Source of the DNA: Lantana camara
Taxonomy: Eukaryota > Streptophyta > Magnoliopsida > Lamiales > Verbenaceae
Direction of reading: 5' to 3'
DNA: 64,000 nt
NCBI GenBank assembly: GCA_037501455.1
Contig: CM074863.1
Coordinates: 61,237,501 to 61,301,500, forward strand
A program made the position numbers and the translations under genes. A model generated the notes under the pieces. It was not told where the DNA came from. It searched no databases and saw only the letters and a list, made by a program, of their open reading frames with translations. Positions 54,181-64,000 of this stretch are shown here, one piece after another (position 1 is the first letter of the stretch; each line of letters begins with the position of its first letter).

Positions 54181-54640
54181 TGAATGGGATGATAAGTGTG
54201 AGGCGAGTTTTCAGACTTTGAAGGTGAAGTTCACCGGTTCTTACCCTACTCGGGGTACCGAGGGTTATGCAGTTTATACAGATGCTTCGAAATAGGGTCT
54301 TGGTTGTGTTTTGATGCAGCACGGTAGAGTGGTAGCTTATGCTTCAAGGAAGTTGAAGGAGCATGAGAAGAATTACCCTACCCACGATCTCGAATTAGCT
54401 GCCTTTGTGTTCGCTTTGATGAAGTGGCTACACTATCTCTACGGTACAACCTTCGAGGTGTTTACGGATCACCAAAGCCTCAAGTATCTCTTTTCTCAGA
54501 AAGATTTGAATGTAAGACAGAGGCGTTGGATGGAGTTACTAGAGGATTACGATTGCACCATTCAGTATCACCCGGGTAAAGCGAACGTGGTCGCCGATGC
54601 CTTGAGGAGAAAGGCGAATGTGGCTAATTTGGAAGCGGTT
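54181..54640 (+). pseudogene. pol: RNase H of H (one stop codon)
   Basis: RNase H that would degrade the RNA strand after reverse transcription. Sequence from [15 protein letters not shown] to the [12 protein letters not shown] end. The acidic residues are present: YTDASK, DLELAA, FTDHQSL and the final VADAL. A TAG at 54293-54295 interrupts DASK/GLGC, again probably CAG to TAG. Otherwise in frame with the RT part. Confidence 0.95.
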
Positions 54641-54664
54641 TCTTCATGTTTGGGTTCAGAGATC

Positions 54665-54934
54665 TTGGTTTCAGGAACTTGGTTGGCGAATCTCACGATA
54701 ATACTGGATTTGAAACAACAATTGTTAGAAGCTCAGGCTACGGATGCCGAGATTCAGAAGTTGGGGAATCTCACGATAATACTAGATTTGAAACAGTAAT
54801 TGTTAGAAGCTCAGGCTACGGATGCCGAGATTTAGAAGTTGGTTTCAGGAACTTGGTTGGCGAATCTCACGATAATACTGGATTTGAAACAACAATTGTT
54901 AGAAGCTCAGGCTACGGATGCCGAGATTCAGAAG
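54665..54934 (+). repeat. In-frame triplication between RNase H and integrase (H)
   Basis: Three direct repeats of one coding segment: 54665-54760 (96 bp), 54761-54838 (78 bp, lacking its first 18 or so bases) and 54839-54934 (96 bp). All lengths are multiples of three, so the frame survives. The middle unit has two stops (CAA to TAA at 54797 and CAG to TAG near 54833) absent from the flanking units. Confidence 0.95.
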
Positions 54935-55755
54935 TTGGTAGCTCGTTCTACAAATGACCCGAATTCTAAGTTTGGGATTGATGATTTCGGTTTGTTAAGG
55001 TTCAAAGCGAGAATATGTGTCCCAGAAGAGCTCAAGAGGATTGTACTTGAGGAGGCACATCGCTTGAGGTACTCGATTCATCCGGGAGGTACTAAGATGT
55101 ATCGGGACCTGAAAGAGAAATTCTGGTGCAATGGCATGAAAAGGGACGTCGCGAACTTCGTGAAGCGATGTCAACATGTCAAAAGGTGAAGGGAGAGCAC
55201 CAGAAGCCGGGAGGAACTCTCCAACCACTTCCTATTCCCGAGTGGAAGTGGGAGCAAGTGATTATGGACTTTGTGTCCGGCTTGCCTAGAGTTAAAGGAG
55301 GGTTTGATGGAATATGGGTAATTGTGGACAGATTGACTAAGTCTGCCCATTTCCTCAAGGTTCGGATGTCTGAGAAAGTTCCTAAGCTAGCCGAATTGTA
55401 CGTTCAGGAGATTGTAAGGTTACATGGAGTTCCGGCTAGTATTGTTTCGGATCGGGATCCACGGTTTACTTCGATCTTTTGGCAGAATCTTCAGAAGTGT
55501 TTGGGCACCAGGCTCAAGTTTAGCGCGGCTTCGCATCCTCAGACAGACGGCCAATCTGAAAGGCTAATTCAGTACTTAGAGGATATGCTCAGAGCGTGTG
55601 CTTTGGACTTCCAAGATAAGTGGGACGAGCATCTACCTTTAGTTGAGTTTGCTTATAACAACAGCTATCAGGGTTCGATTAAGATGGCTCCGTACGAGGC
55701 ACTTTATGGAAGAAAGTGTAGGTCTCCTATATTTTGGGACATTGAGGATTGGAGG
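54935..55755 (+). pseudogene. pol: Integrase of H, zinc-binding and catalytic parts
   Basis: Integrase inserts the DNA copy. The HHCC domain has EEAHRLRYSIHPGGTKM; its Cys pair is disturbed by a one-base deletion near 55173 (frame change before TCQKVKGEHQKPGG). The catalytic core keeps all three acidic residues: IMDFVSGLP (Asp 55267-55269), VSDRDPRF (Asp 55450-55452) and TDGQSERLIQ (Glu 55558-55560). Typical AYNNSYQGSIKMAPYEALYG follows. Coding stops at 55755, where solo LTR I is inserted; the C-terminal part resumes after it. Confidence 0.95.
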
Positions 55756-58209
55756 TGTAACACCCCAAACGGAGGATGCCACATCCCCCGCACTAGGACC
55801 CCGACCCGGTCATGAAATAGAAAGTCCATGCCCGAATCCGAATCATAGCGAACGGGAGACAAACTCACACACTAGGCTAGGCGGATCTAACTCGACAAAC
55901 TCAGAGTGTGGAAGCAATTAAAACCAACAACAATAGATAGCGGAAGCATTTAAAACAAAACATGCAAAGCAGGTGACGGGTTCAACTAGCATAGGTGCCT
56001 AATCCCGAATAACAGATCAACAACATAACAAGTGACGGGTTCAACTAGCATAAATCCCTAGTCCCGAATATCAACATAAAGTAATAATCATCAAGTGCCA
56101 CAAGGGCCGAATGAGAGTGCCACGCAGGGCTACCGAATAGTAAAGTATAATCTCAAGTCTACAAATCAAAGCATAAGTAAAGTGTGTGAAACGACAAATG
56201 CAAATAGAAAGACTAGATCGACGAAGTGCAACTCAAAGGACTCACTTCCGCCTAGCAAACGCCAACAACCTGCAACTAAAAGTGTAAATGAGGGGTCAGT
56301 CAACTTGACCGAGTGAGGGGGCTAACGCACACCCACAATATATATATAGAGCACAGCACATATCATAAGGGTGGACTGATGAACCGGGATTAGGGTTTTG
56401 CACGCCAAAACAGTTGAAATACCCAAAATAGTATAAGTTTGGAAAACCATTTAGAGAAGCCTATCCCGTTTCACAAATCCCATACATTCATAACATATAC
56501 CCGGCGAGTACGGGCTTCCAACCTTTACTCCTCATAACTGAACAGAACATAAAGCAGAATCAATCCATCCTCTACTCCAATGATGGAAGAGCCACGCGTT
56601 GGCCCTAACCATCAATAACATACATACAAACCCTCAAGGGGTAGCGAACCCACAAGAGTCCTCCCCGGCTGTACACCGAAGGCTCAAGATATCACGCCTC
56701 CCTCATCGCCCTAAGGTCGTGCAATGATATCTCAAATGGAACTACGCACAGGTATATCCCCGACGGCCCTAACCGTCCCGGGGGCTCCTTACCCATAGCT
56801 CCTCGGATCCACAAACATACATACATACAGATACCAATATTTCATGGCAACTCGCTACAGAATCATAACATATCAGAGTTTTCCAAAATAGCTTACATAT
56901 GCCTTAATACTTAATTTTTCTTCAAAACCAAGAATGGTCCGCAAGGTCATAATCATATCATATCCAACACATATTTAATCTTACATAGTATATAACCGCA
57001 TGCAAGGATTGAAATCATCATATTAAGGCCATAGGTCGCTTAACTATACAAAATCCTAAACCTCACCTCGTGAAAGTAGAGTCTGAGAGTGTGAAGGGCC
57101 AAACACTCTAAACCTCGGGCCCACCGGCACCACCAAACTCTGTGACAAGACATACAGAAGCCCAGATTTAGACTCTATATGAACCAAACAAGACGCACGG
57201 CGTTGCTCAACATGATCGTGGTTATGCATAAGTGTTCATGTTGTGCTTGGATAAGGTGTCGTGGTCAATCAAGGCATATCAATGCTCAACAAGATCATAT
57301 TTACAAGCAACCATCATGCAATTCCATATCCAAAGATGCAAGATCAATTTAGGAAGTCAATGTATTCATGAAATGCATATTAAATCATCCAATGTCACAG
57401 GGTTCAATTATAATATTAGAATTAAGCATCAAGTTCATGTCGAGTTATAAAGTGCATAAGTAAGAGCAACTTGATCATATAAACATACAAAGTCGTTGTA
57501 CGTGGATGGCATGCTTGATACAAATAAAGAGTGCATTTAATTCACTTAAGATCATACTTTACAACTTCACAACATGTTTGGTACACAAGCTCAAGTCACA
57601 TTCATAGTTTCATAAATATTACACTTGCATCCCCTTGGTTGATTACTAAGCATAATTGTTCGTTTAAAGTGTTTATACAATTATTCAGCTAGGAATTAAT
57701 TACTTACAAACATGACAATTATCAATTTATAGTAATTCATAATATACCATTTTCAAGTAATAAGAGTAGATCAAAATATTACAATTCTAACTCCTATAAT
57801 GCATCAAGTCTTAAGTTGTTCAATCATCCTTTATATATCTAAATTTATATTTGAAACACAATTTACAACAAACATAACATTGAGAACGTCTCAAATCCGT
57901 ATAGAGAAATCACAACATGTTCATTCTTCTAAAACATCATTCAAGTTCATTTAGTCACATAAGAGATTAGTTTCTAAATATTACACTAACACCCCTTCAT
58001 ATCTAAACACAAAGCATAAATTCACCACATCGGGATTCAAATTGTAAATCGAAACATTCATGCATATCACAATCCATTCAATACATGTTTTCATATACGA
58101 TTGGAATACATCTCGATCAACAAACCAACAATAACCAATTTATTTGCACTTAAAACAATTAATTCAAATAATCACAATTACGCAAAATAATTTGTAATAA
58201 ATAGATCGA

Positions 58210-59120
58210 GTGTCCGATTAACGAACGGAAAGTGGCGTTGAACTCACCACAGCGAGACGAACATTCTGACCAGACGCCGCAAGAACGCCACCACTGTAGC
58301 TGCCGAAATTTGGCCGGACCGCCGCCGGCCGCCGCCGAAGGTCGCCGGAACAATCCCGAAAAATCAGTCCTGAATGAAGTCTTCGTGCCTGTTCCGAATC
58401 CTCGATCAATTTCTGAAAATTCCAAGCCGATTGTCCTAGATCTGAAATCTAAGAACACGAAAACCCTAAATCTTCAAACTCAAATTACTTCCAAACCGGT
58501 GAACCAAAATACGATCCGTAAAAGCCATTGTCTTACCCATGACGAGCTCTTCGAAAGCCCTAAGGTATCTCGCCGGAAAAATCCTCGGAGCTAGCGCCGC
58601 CGTTGCACCGCCACTTTGCCGCCGCGATTCGTCGCCAAACCACAGAATCTGGAGTCGCCTGATCATAGGCCACTATTTCTCGTCGTTCCGAACAACTTTC
58701 GTGAAGAGCCCGAGGCCAAAAGATGGCCGGAAAAGGCCCCCGTTGACGCCGAAGTTTCTACCGCCGCCCACGTCGCCGGAACCACCACCTACGGCCAAGA
58801 TCTGGTGAAATTGATGCCGGAAATGAACTCAAGGGGTCGAAAAACCTTGGAAACCATCAAGCCCCGTCGAAAACCACCGCCGGAAGGCGGCGAAACCCTC
58901 CGCTACAGTAACTCGCGCCGCCGCCGCGAGCTTTGGGCGGCGCGAGGGCGCCGTCACTGCTCCAATGGCCGCGCCGCCGACTTCAAACGAAGCGCCGGGA
59001 TGTCCTCTTACTGGTTCTTGGGCGCGTGTACCAAGGAAGTGGCCGGAAAACGCCGCGAAACGCCGGCGAAGTGGCAGCGGTCTGACAGCTCCGCCGCTGC
59101 TACTGAAATCTGGCCATAAC
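58210..59120 (-). other. GC-rich domain of solo LTR I
   Basis: CCGG/GGCGG-rich block related to 6270-7200. Shared, on the LTR sense strand: CCGTAGGTGGTGGTTCCGGC, AGAAACTTCGGCG, CCTTTTCC and TTCACGAAAGTTG. Antisense open frames through it (58616-59119) share residues with the antisense frame of LTR A (NFRE, AGTTTYG, EM.S.GRK), probably by DNA conservation. Confidence 0.75.
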
Positions 59121-59267
59121 TCCACCACCGTTCATCGTTAGGCCGTAAAATTGGTACTCTTGCATCGGTCTCGCCGAGATAATCGAAATGGACTATTCGT
59201 TTGTTGAATTCCGTCGAGAAACGATCGAGTTATGGGCTCGTAACCGAAACCGCGCATAGTGACCCCG

Positions 59268-59308
59268 GGGAGAGAGAGAGTGGGAGAGGAGAGAGAGAGA
59301 GAGAGAAA
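59268..59308. repeat. GA-rich microsatellite in solo LTR I
   Basis: Interrupted (GA)n run, giving a CT-rich tract on the LTR sense strand about 35-75 bases after the TATA-like box. Confidence 0.85.
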
Positions 59309-59340
59309 AGGGATTGGGAGAAATGTGTCTTATGCACAAG

Positions 59341-59348
59341 CTATATAC
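59341..59348 (-). promoter_or_regulatory. Possible TATA box of solo LTR I
   Basis: Minus strand GTATATAG, followed by a CT-rich leader-like tract. The distance to the donor-like site (about 1.1 kb) equals that in LTR A. Confidence 0.45.
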
Positions 59349-59861
59349 AACCGGGTATCCTTATCACGTAGCAAAGAGTAATATCGCGTACAAATAATCG
59401 TGAATAAAATTGGTAAAGTTACGAATAAACATTCAAGCTCCGAATTAATTTTATAAATTAAAATGAAAGAGAGAGATTTACCAATTAGAGTTTAATTCAA
59501 TTTAATTTTAGAAACCTTTCGTACAATTTAATGACACTCGTAAACACATGATTGACAATTAATCTCAAGGAATTCAAGTAAACCGAAATTAAACAAGTTA
59601 AGTAACATGACGGATTTAAAATCAACTTGACAATTATTTTATGGAATAAATTTGAATTAAATCAAATTAGACAGTTAGGGTTAAATATGCACGTAATTAA
59701 TCAAGTTGGCAATTAATCTTAGAATAATTCGAATGAACACATATTAAATTGAATTTACATTAATTCACATAATTTAAGAACTCTTAAATTAAACACACAC
59801 AAGTGTAGAGACTTACTTGTAAATGTCGTCAGGATGCCTTTCGAGAATACGGGGCGTCACA

Positions 59862-60454
59862 GGAGGTGGACCAAAGAGAATAAGCTCGAGAGAGCCGAGT
59901 CTAAGAAAAAGATTGTCGATACTATTGAGAAGGTTCATAAGATTCAGCAAAGGAGGAGAGTAGCTCAGGCCCGTCAAAAGAGCTACACCGATAAGAGAAG
60001 AAGGCCCTTAGAGTTCGAAGTCGGAGATAGAGTCTTTTTGAAGGTGTTTCCTAGAAAGGGCTTCACTCGTATAGGTAAAGGTGGAAAGCTTAGTCCTCGC
60101 TACCTTGGGCCGTTTGAGATATTGGAAAGAATCGGAGAAACGGCATATAGATTGGATCTTTCGCCGAGTATGACCGGGATACACAATGTGTTTCATGTCT
60201 CTCAACTCCGTAAGTATTATCCCGATGAGTCAACAATTCTCCCATTTGAAGAGGTTCAGTTAGAGCCGGATTTAACAATAGAAAAGCATCTGGTTGCAAT
60301 TCAGGATCGGAAGATGCAAGAATTGAGAAACCGGCAGATTCCTTTGGTCAGGGTACTTTGGAGGGATCAGAAATCCGAGGAATCGACTTGGGAAACCGAG
60401 GAGAAAATGAGAAGGTTAAATCCGGAGTTGTTTAAGGACTCGAGTCGGACTTGA
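59862..60454 (+). pseudogene. pol: Integrase C-terminus and chromodomain-like end of H
   Basis: Resumes the integrase frame after solo LTR I. ARQKSYTDKRRRPLEFEVGD and LSPRYLGPFEILERIG are the usual C-terminal DNA-binding part of gypsy integrases, followed by FHVSQLRKY. The last 70 residues (VRVLWRDQKSEESTWETEEK, RRLNPELF) resemble the chromodomain of Tekay/Del chromoviruses, which directs integration to heterochromatin in that group. The frame is intact and ends at TGA 60452-60454, in the loop of the pre-polypurine hairpin. Confidence 0.9.
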
Positions 60455-60488
60455 GGACAAGTCCTTTTTAGGGGGGGGGGGGGAGGAT
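60447..60488 (+). other. Pre-polypurine hairpin and polypurine tract with G13 (H)
   Basis: GGACTTGAGGACAAGTCC (60447-60464): same loop as in A and F, with a compensated stem change. The pol stop TGA lies at the stem/loop border. Then TTTTTA and a G13 run (60471-60483), AGGATT and the 3' LTR. Confidence 0.9.
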
Positions 60489-60673
60489 TGTGACACCCCG
60501 ACTCCACGACCGTACAGGTATGACGTATGTGCCCAATTTAAATTATTTTAATTTCATATTTAATTGATGCATTTAATTTAATTATATTTTATTATTTGAA
60601 TTTATATGAAATATTTGAATTATATGTCAAAATTTGCCTCAAGTGATTTATGATATGAATTTTATGAATTTAT
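60489..60673 (+). repeat. Element H 3' LTR, first 185 bases
   Basis: Matches the start of the 5' LTR with a few substitutions (TGTGACACCCCGACTCCAC against CGC). Cut at 60674 by a minus-strand family-A LTR. Confidence 0.9.
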
Positions 60674-63488
60674 TGTAGCACCCCAAGCGGTGGGGCACCA
60701 CACCCCCGCACTATGACCCGACACGTGGTACGAAATGAAACGTCCGCACACGCACCAAGTCACAGCGAACGGGTGACAAACGAAAAAATCCAACCTAAGC
60801 TAGGCGGTACCTAAAACCCATACAAGTAAAATATACAAAAACCTGTATGCGGAAGCGAATCAAAATATGAACTAACAAAAACTTTAATCAACAAAATAAA
60901 GAAAAGGGTTCAACTAATTCCATGAACCTGTCCTAACCTGTCCCGAAAATTCGTACATCAAAGCATAAACGTAATCCTGTACAGAACATGCCATGTACAT
61001 AATTACAAACGGATGCAGATCAGAGATTCACAACTTAATCAAGTAGATACAGGATCAAAAGACATGAACTCAACAGACAAGACACAAAGCCGCCTAGCTC
61101 GAACTCCAAGAACCTGAACCTACAGACTGAAAACATAGGTGGGGCGAGGGTCAGTCCACTGACTGAGTGAGGGGGCTGAACTCACACACGCTATACATAA
61201 TAAGGAGCAGAGCACGTATCAAAAGAAAGATTATGAACCGGGAGTAGGGTTTTGCATACCAAAACCATTTTCCAAAAAGAGCTCATATTTACACATATAT
61301 TCATATCTTCTTAAGTTTGAAAACTCTTAAGGATTCATAGATTCAGAAATGCATATGGATTCATAAATATTCAAATGGATTCATAAGTTCATAAATTTAC
61401 CCGTATAAGTCTCTTATTGAATCGAAATCTCCTATCCCGTTTCATAATCAACATAACAAAAGAATACAAATACCCGGCGAGTACGGGTCTCCAACCTTAC
61501 TCCTTAACATAAGATTCATAAGAAATCACAAATAAATTCAAATGCATAAGATTCATAAGATTCATATTCCTGTATTCCAACCTTCTCCGGAAGTCTGCAC
61601 GCGGGTTACGGGCCCACATCGTGCAACTCGATATACGTGGGGTCGCGAACCCACAACGTACCTTCTCCGACCTCAGCCGAAGGCTCAAAGCACCACGCCT
61701 TCTCCATCTCCCTCAGAGTCGCGCGTAGGCACTTCAAAAGAGCGTGTGCACAGGGGTGATAACCGGCGACCCCAAAAGCCGCACCGGGTCTCCCTTACCC
61801 ACACTTCCGAAACCCGAGGATTCAAGTAGATTCCAATTGATTCACATAGACTCATAGGAAGCATACCTAACTCGCGAAACATAAAAATGAAAGATTCATA
61901 ACTTAAGAAACATACCTTACCGTGCAACTCGGCATATGTTATACACATACCTCTCCGTGTCTTCCTAATTCATAATATGCTGAGGGAAATCCATAGTTTG
62001 CTGGACGATACACGGTTTGGAGCATAGCCTTGTTGCAAAACCAATTTTCAGCTTATATATGCCCACATGTATAATTTCAGAAGAAACGAACCTAAACCTC
62101 ACCTTACACCGACGAGAACGGAAAACACAAGCTAAGAAGTCCCCCTGGAACCCAAACAGCTGACAGACACTCCCTGAAGAAACCCTGAATGACTGAACAC
62201 ACACAGAACACAGACTCAAACTCCAAACACAACCACAAAGACGCACAGCTATGATCACGAATATACATGATGCAACATATAATCCATATTTATTCAATCA
62301 AGTCATTAAGAGCATATTATAATTCATATTACATATCAAGAGATGCATAACTTATAAATTCATAACATTTATTACATAAAATAAATTAAGACATTAAGAA
62401 TTCAATTCATATCATGCACTAATTCTCGAAAGGATAAACGCAAAATGCATAACAATTTCACACGTAAATACATATTAACATATTTCACAATATTCAACAA
62501 TTAACATACTTAAATAATTTATTCAAATCGATCATAACTCATACCTTGGGTAATTTAATTATTATGAGTCTCATAATTATACGAATAATTTAGATCCTTA
62601 AATTGCATTAATATCCCCTAAGCAAGAAATATTCTCAAGTAGATAGGCTTAAACGAGGCAAATAAATTCAATAAATCGTAAATCAAGATTTCATACATCG
62701 TATCATATTTCCTAGTATCATACAACTCATAATTTCAATTTATAGTTCATACAAGATCGAAATTTACAATTAAAACAATTAACGAAAATAAATACCACAA
62801 CTTCAAAAATTCATATAAAATCAACCGGATATCTGATTGACGAACGGAAAGTGGCGTTGGACTCACCACAACGAAACGGACCTACTGTCCGAAAGTTGCC
62901 GGAATGCCGCCACCGCAGCCGGCCGAACAGCCACCGGCCGCCACCGGAACACCGCCTCCGGTGGTCAGAAAAATCCCCGGAAGGACAGAAGCGTACGCCT
63001 CGGCCTGCTTGACAAAAGCCCTCAACCAATTTCAGAAAATACCAAACACGCCGGACTTCGTTGACAAAAAACCGAACTTAAATCCTAGTACGAAAACTGA
63101 AATTAAATACAAACCGCTAAGCGAAAACAAAATCCGGACATACCGTTGGAAAGCCCATAGCGAGGGCTTCGAAAGCCCCTAGCCAAAATGCCAAAAAAGT
63201 CACCGAAAAATAGGACCGCCGGTCCAGAGCCGGTCCGCCACCGGTCCGCCACCTACAAGAACAACTCAATCTCGTCCAGTTAGACAATTTCTCAGAAGGA
63301 ACCGTCGCCAAAAGATCACCGGAAAAGCTTCAAACCGCGGTCCAAAAAGCCGCCGTTGCGCCACTCGCCGATTCAGCCATCTCCGGCCATCGTTTGCTCA
63401 AACCGACCCCGGAAATTGGACTCACCACGTCGAAAACATCCGAAAAAGGTACCCCCTCGCCGGAGAAGATTGCTGGAGACCGCCAAAT
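60674..63488 (-). repeat. Family-A LTR, minus strand, first piece
   Basis: Plus strand starts TGTAGCACCCCAAGCGGTGG, the inverse of the LARD-A LTR end, and follows that LTR backwards: terminal module, CTAGGCGG, CAGTCCACTGACTG hairpin (61152-61165), AT-rich middle, donor-like site (62867/62866), GC-rich domain (62830-63480). It lacks the U3 start. More diverged from LARD-A than the two LARD-A LTRs are from each other, so an older copy. Confidence 0.85.
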
Positions 63489-64000
63489 GGATTCATAGAT
63501 TCAGAAATGCATATGGATTCATAAATATTCAAATGGATTCATAAGTTCATAAATTTACTCGTATAAGTCTCTTATTGAATCGAAATCTCCTATCCCGTTT
63601 CATAATCAACGTAACAAAAGAATACAAATACCCGGCGAGTACGGGTCTCCAACCTTACTCCTTAACATAAGATTCATAAGAAATCACAAATAAATTCAAA
63701 TGCATAAGATTCATAAGATTCATATTCCCGTATTACAACCTTCTCCGGAAGTCTGCACGCGGGTTACGGGCCCACATCGTGCAACTCGATATACGTGGGG
63801 TCGCGAACCCACAACGTACCTTCTCCGGCATCAGCCGAAGGCTCAAAGCACCACGCCTTCTCCATCTCACTCAGAGTCGCGCGTAGGCACTTCAAAAGAG
63901 TGTGTGCACAGGGGTGATAACCGGCGGCCCCAACAGCCGCACCGGGTCTCCCTTACCCACACTTCCGAAACCCGGGGATTCAAGTAGATTCCAATTGATT
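63489..64000 (-). repeat. Family-A LTR, minus strand, repeated piece
   Basis: Repeats 61331-61842 at a constant offset of 2158 bases with about nine mismatches and no gaps, then runs off the window. The LTR jumps from its GC-rich domain back to its 3' part at 63488/63489. Confidence 0.85.

Larger units (their letters stand above)
55756..59861 (-). mobile_element. Solo LTR I, inserted in integrase of H
   Basis: 4106-bp solo LTR in minus orientation: on the minus strand TGTGACGCCCCGTATTC (from 59861) to GGTGTTACA (55756). Perfect 5-bp duplications GGAGG flank it (55751-55755, 59862-59866). On the minus strand: TATA-like GTATATAG near 59348-59341, CT-rich tract, GC-rich domain (59120-58210), donor-like GTG/GTGAGT at 58248/58247, AT-rich middle, hairpin and acceptor region near 56270-56310, terminal module. 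Its architecture matches family A but it is a different family. Confidence 0.95.
48037..60673 (+). mobile_element. Element H: degraded Tekay-type chromovirus
   Basis: The only autonomous-type element in the window. 5' LTR 48037-51521, primer site, gag, protease, RT, RNase H, integrase and chromodomain-like end, then polypurine tract and the first 185 bases of the 3' LTR, which shares TGTGACACCCCGACTCC with the 5' LTR and is then cut by a family-A LTR at 60674. Domain order gag-PR-RT-RH-INT-chromodomain and the long LTR fit Tekay/Del. The coding part is dead: lost start codon, altered active sites, stops, two frameshifts, and a solo LTR inside integrase. No 3' target duplication can be checked. 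Confidence 0.9.

Noticed and set aside
54646..54957. Open frame over the triplication in a second frame
   Set aside because: The pol frame gives the expected RNase H/integrase linker; the other frame is open only because the repeat has no stop in it.

Overview
This window looks like repeat-rich, probably heterochromatic, DNA of a flowering plant. I found no intact ordinary host gene. Nearly all of it is nested LTR retrotransposon sequence of the Ty3/gypsy type, mostly Tekay/Del-like chromovirus DNA: tRNA-Met primer sites TGGTATCAGAGC, purine-rich tracts, 5-bp target duplications, and one autonomous-type copy that ends in a chromodomain-like segment. Most other elements are non-autonomous relatives with very long LTRs (2.6-4.1 kb) and little or no protein coding.

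Layout (family letters are mine). 1-2341: broken Tekay-type element T1 (LTR end, primer site, gag/protease remnant). 2342-4322: LTR and internal fragments. 4323-5754 plus 16080-16317: a minus-strand Reina-like gypsy fragment, split by LARD-A at 5755-16079. LARD-A is a complete non-autonomous element with two 3676-bp LTRs and target duplication GAAAC. 16318-16915 and 22032-23006: an LTR remnant around element C (16916-22031), whose only gene is a shortened Gag with two zinc knuckles. 23007-24450: another LTR piece. 24451-48036: minus-strand element K, whose single LTR is split into three pieces by element F (25932-39227) and a 5.35-kb Helitron (40913-46260). F is an LTR-internal-LTR-internal array and contains solo LTR G (31685-34643, duplication AGGCG). 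48037-60673: element H, a degraded Tekay copy with gag, protease, RT, RNase H and integrase, split by solo LTR I (55756-59861, duplication GGAGG). 60674-64000: a minus-strand family-A LTR with an internal duplication.

H shows what an autonomous partner looks like, although it is dead. The others keep only parts that could act in cis: promoter-like LTRs, primer sites, polypurine tracts and a few conserved non-coding blocks.

Three signals recur across families. (1) Five LTR families carry clusters of 14-18-bp palindromes built on a shared CGGCCG centre; the 5-bp arms differ between families but repeat within each LTR. (2) The internal 3' ends of several elements carry arrays of GAGAGA-loop-TCTCTC hairpins whose stems covary, plus a covarying hairpin just before the polypurine tract. 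(3) The LTRs are built like a leader intron, with a donor near AG/GTAAG and a TTGCAG/G acceptor. I cannot run alignments or searches here, so family names, ages and novelty are judgements from reading.
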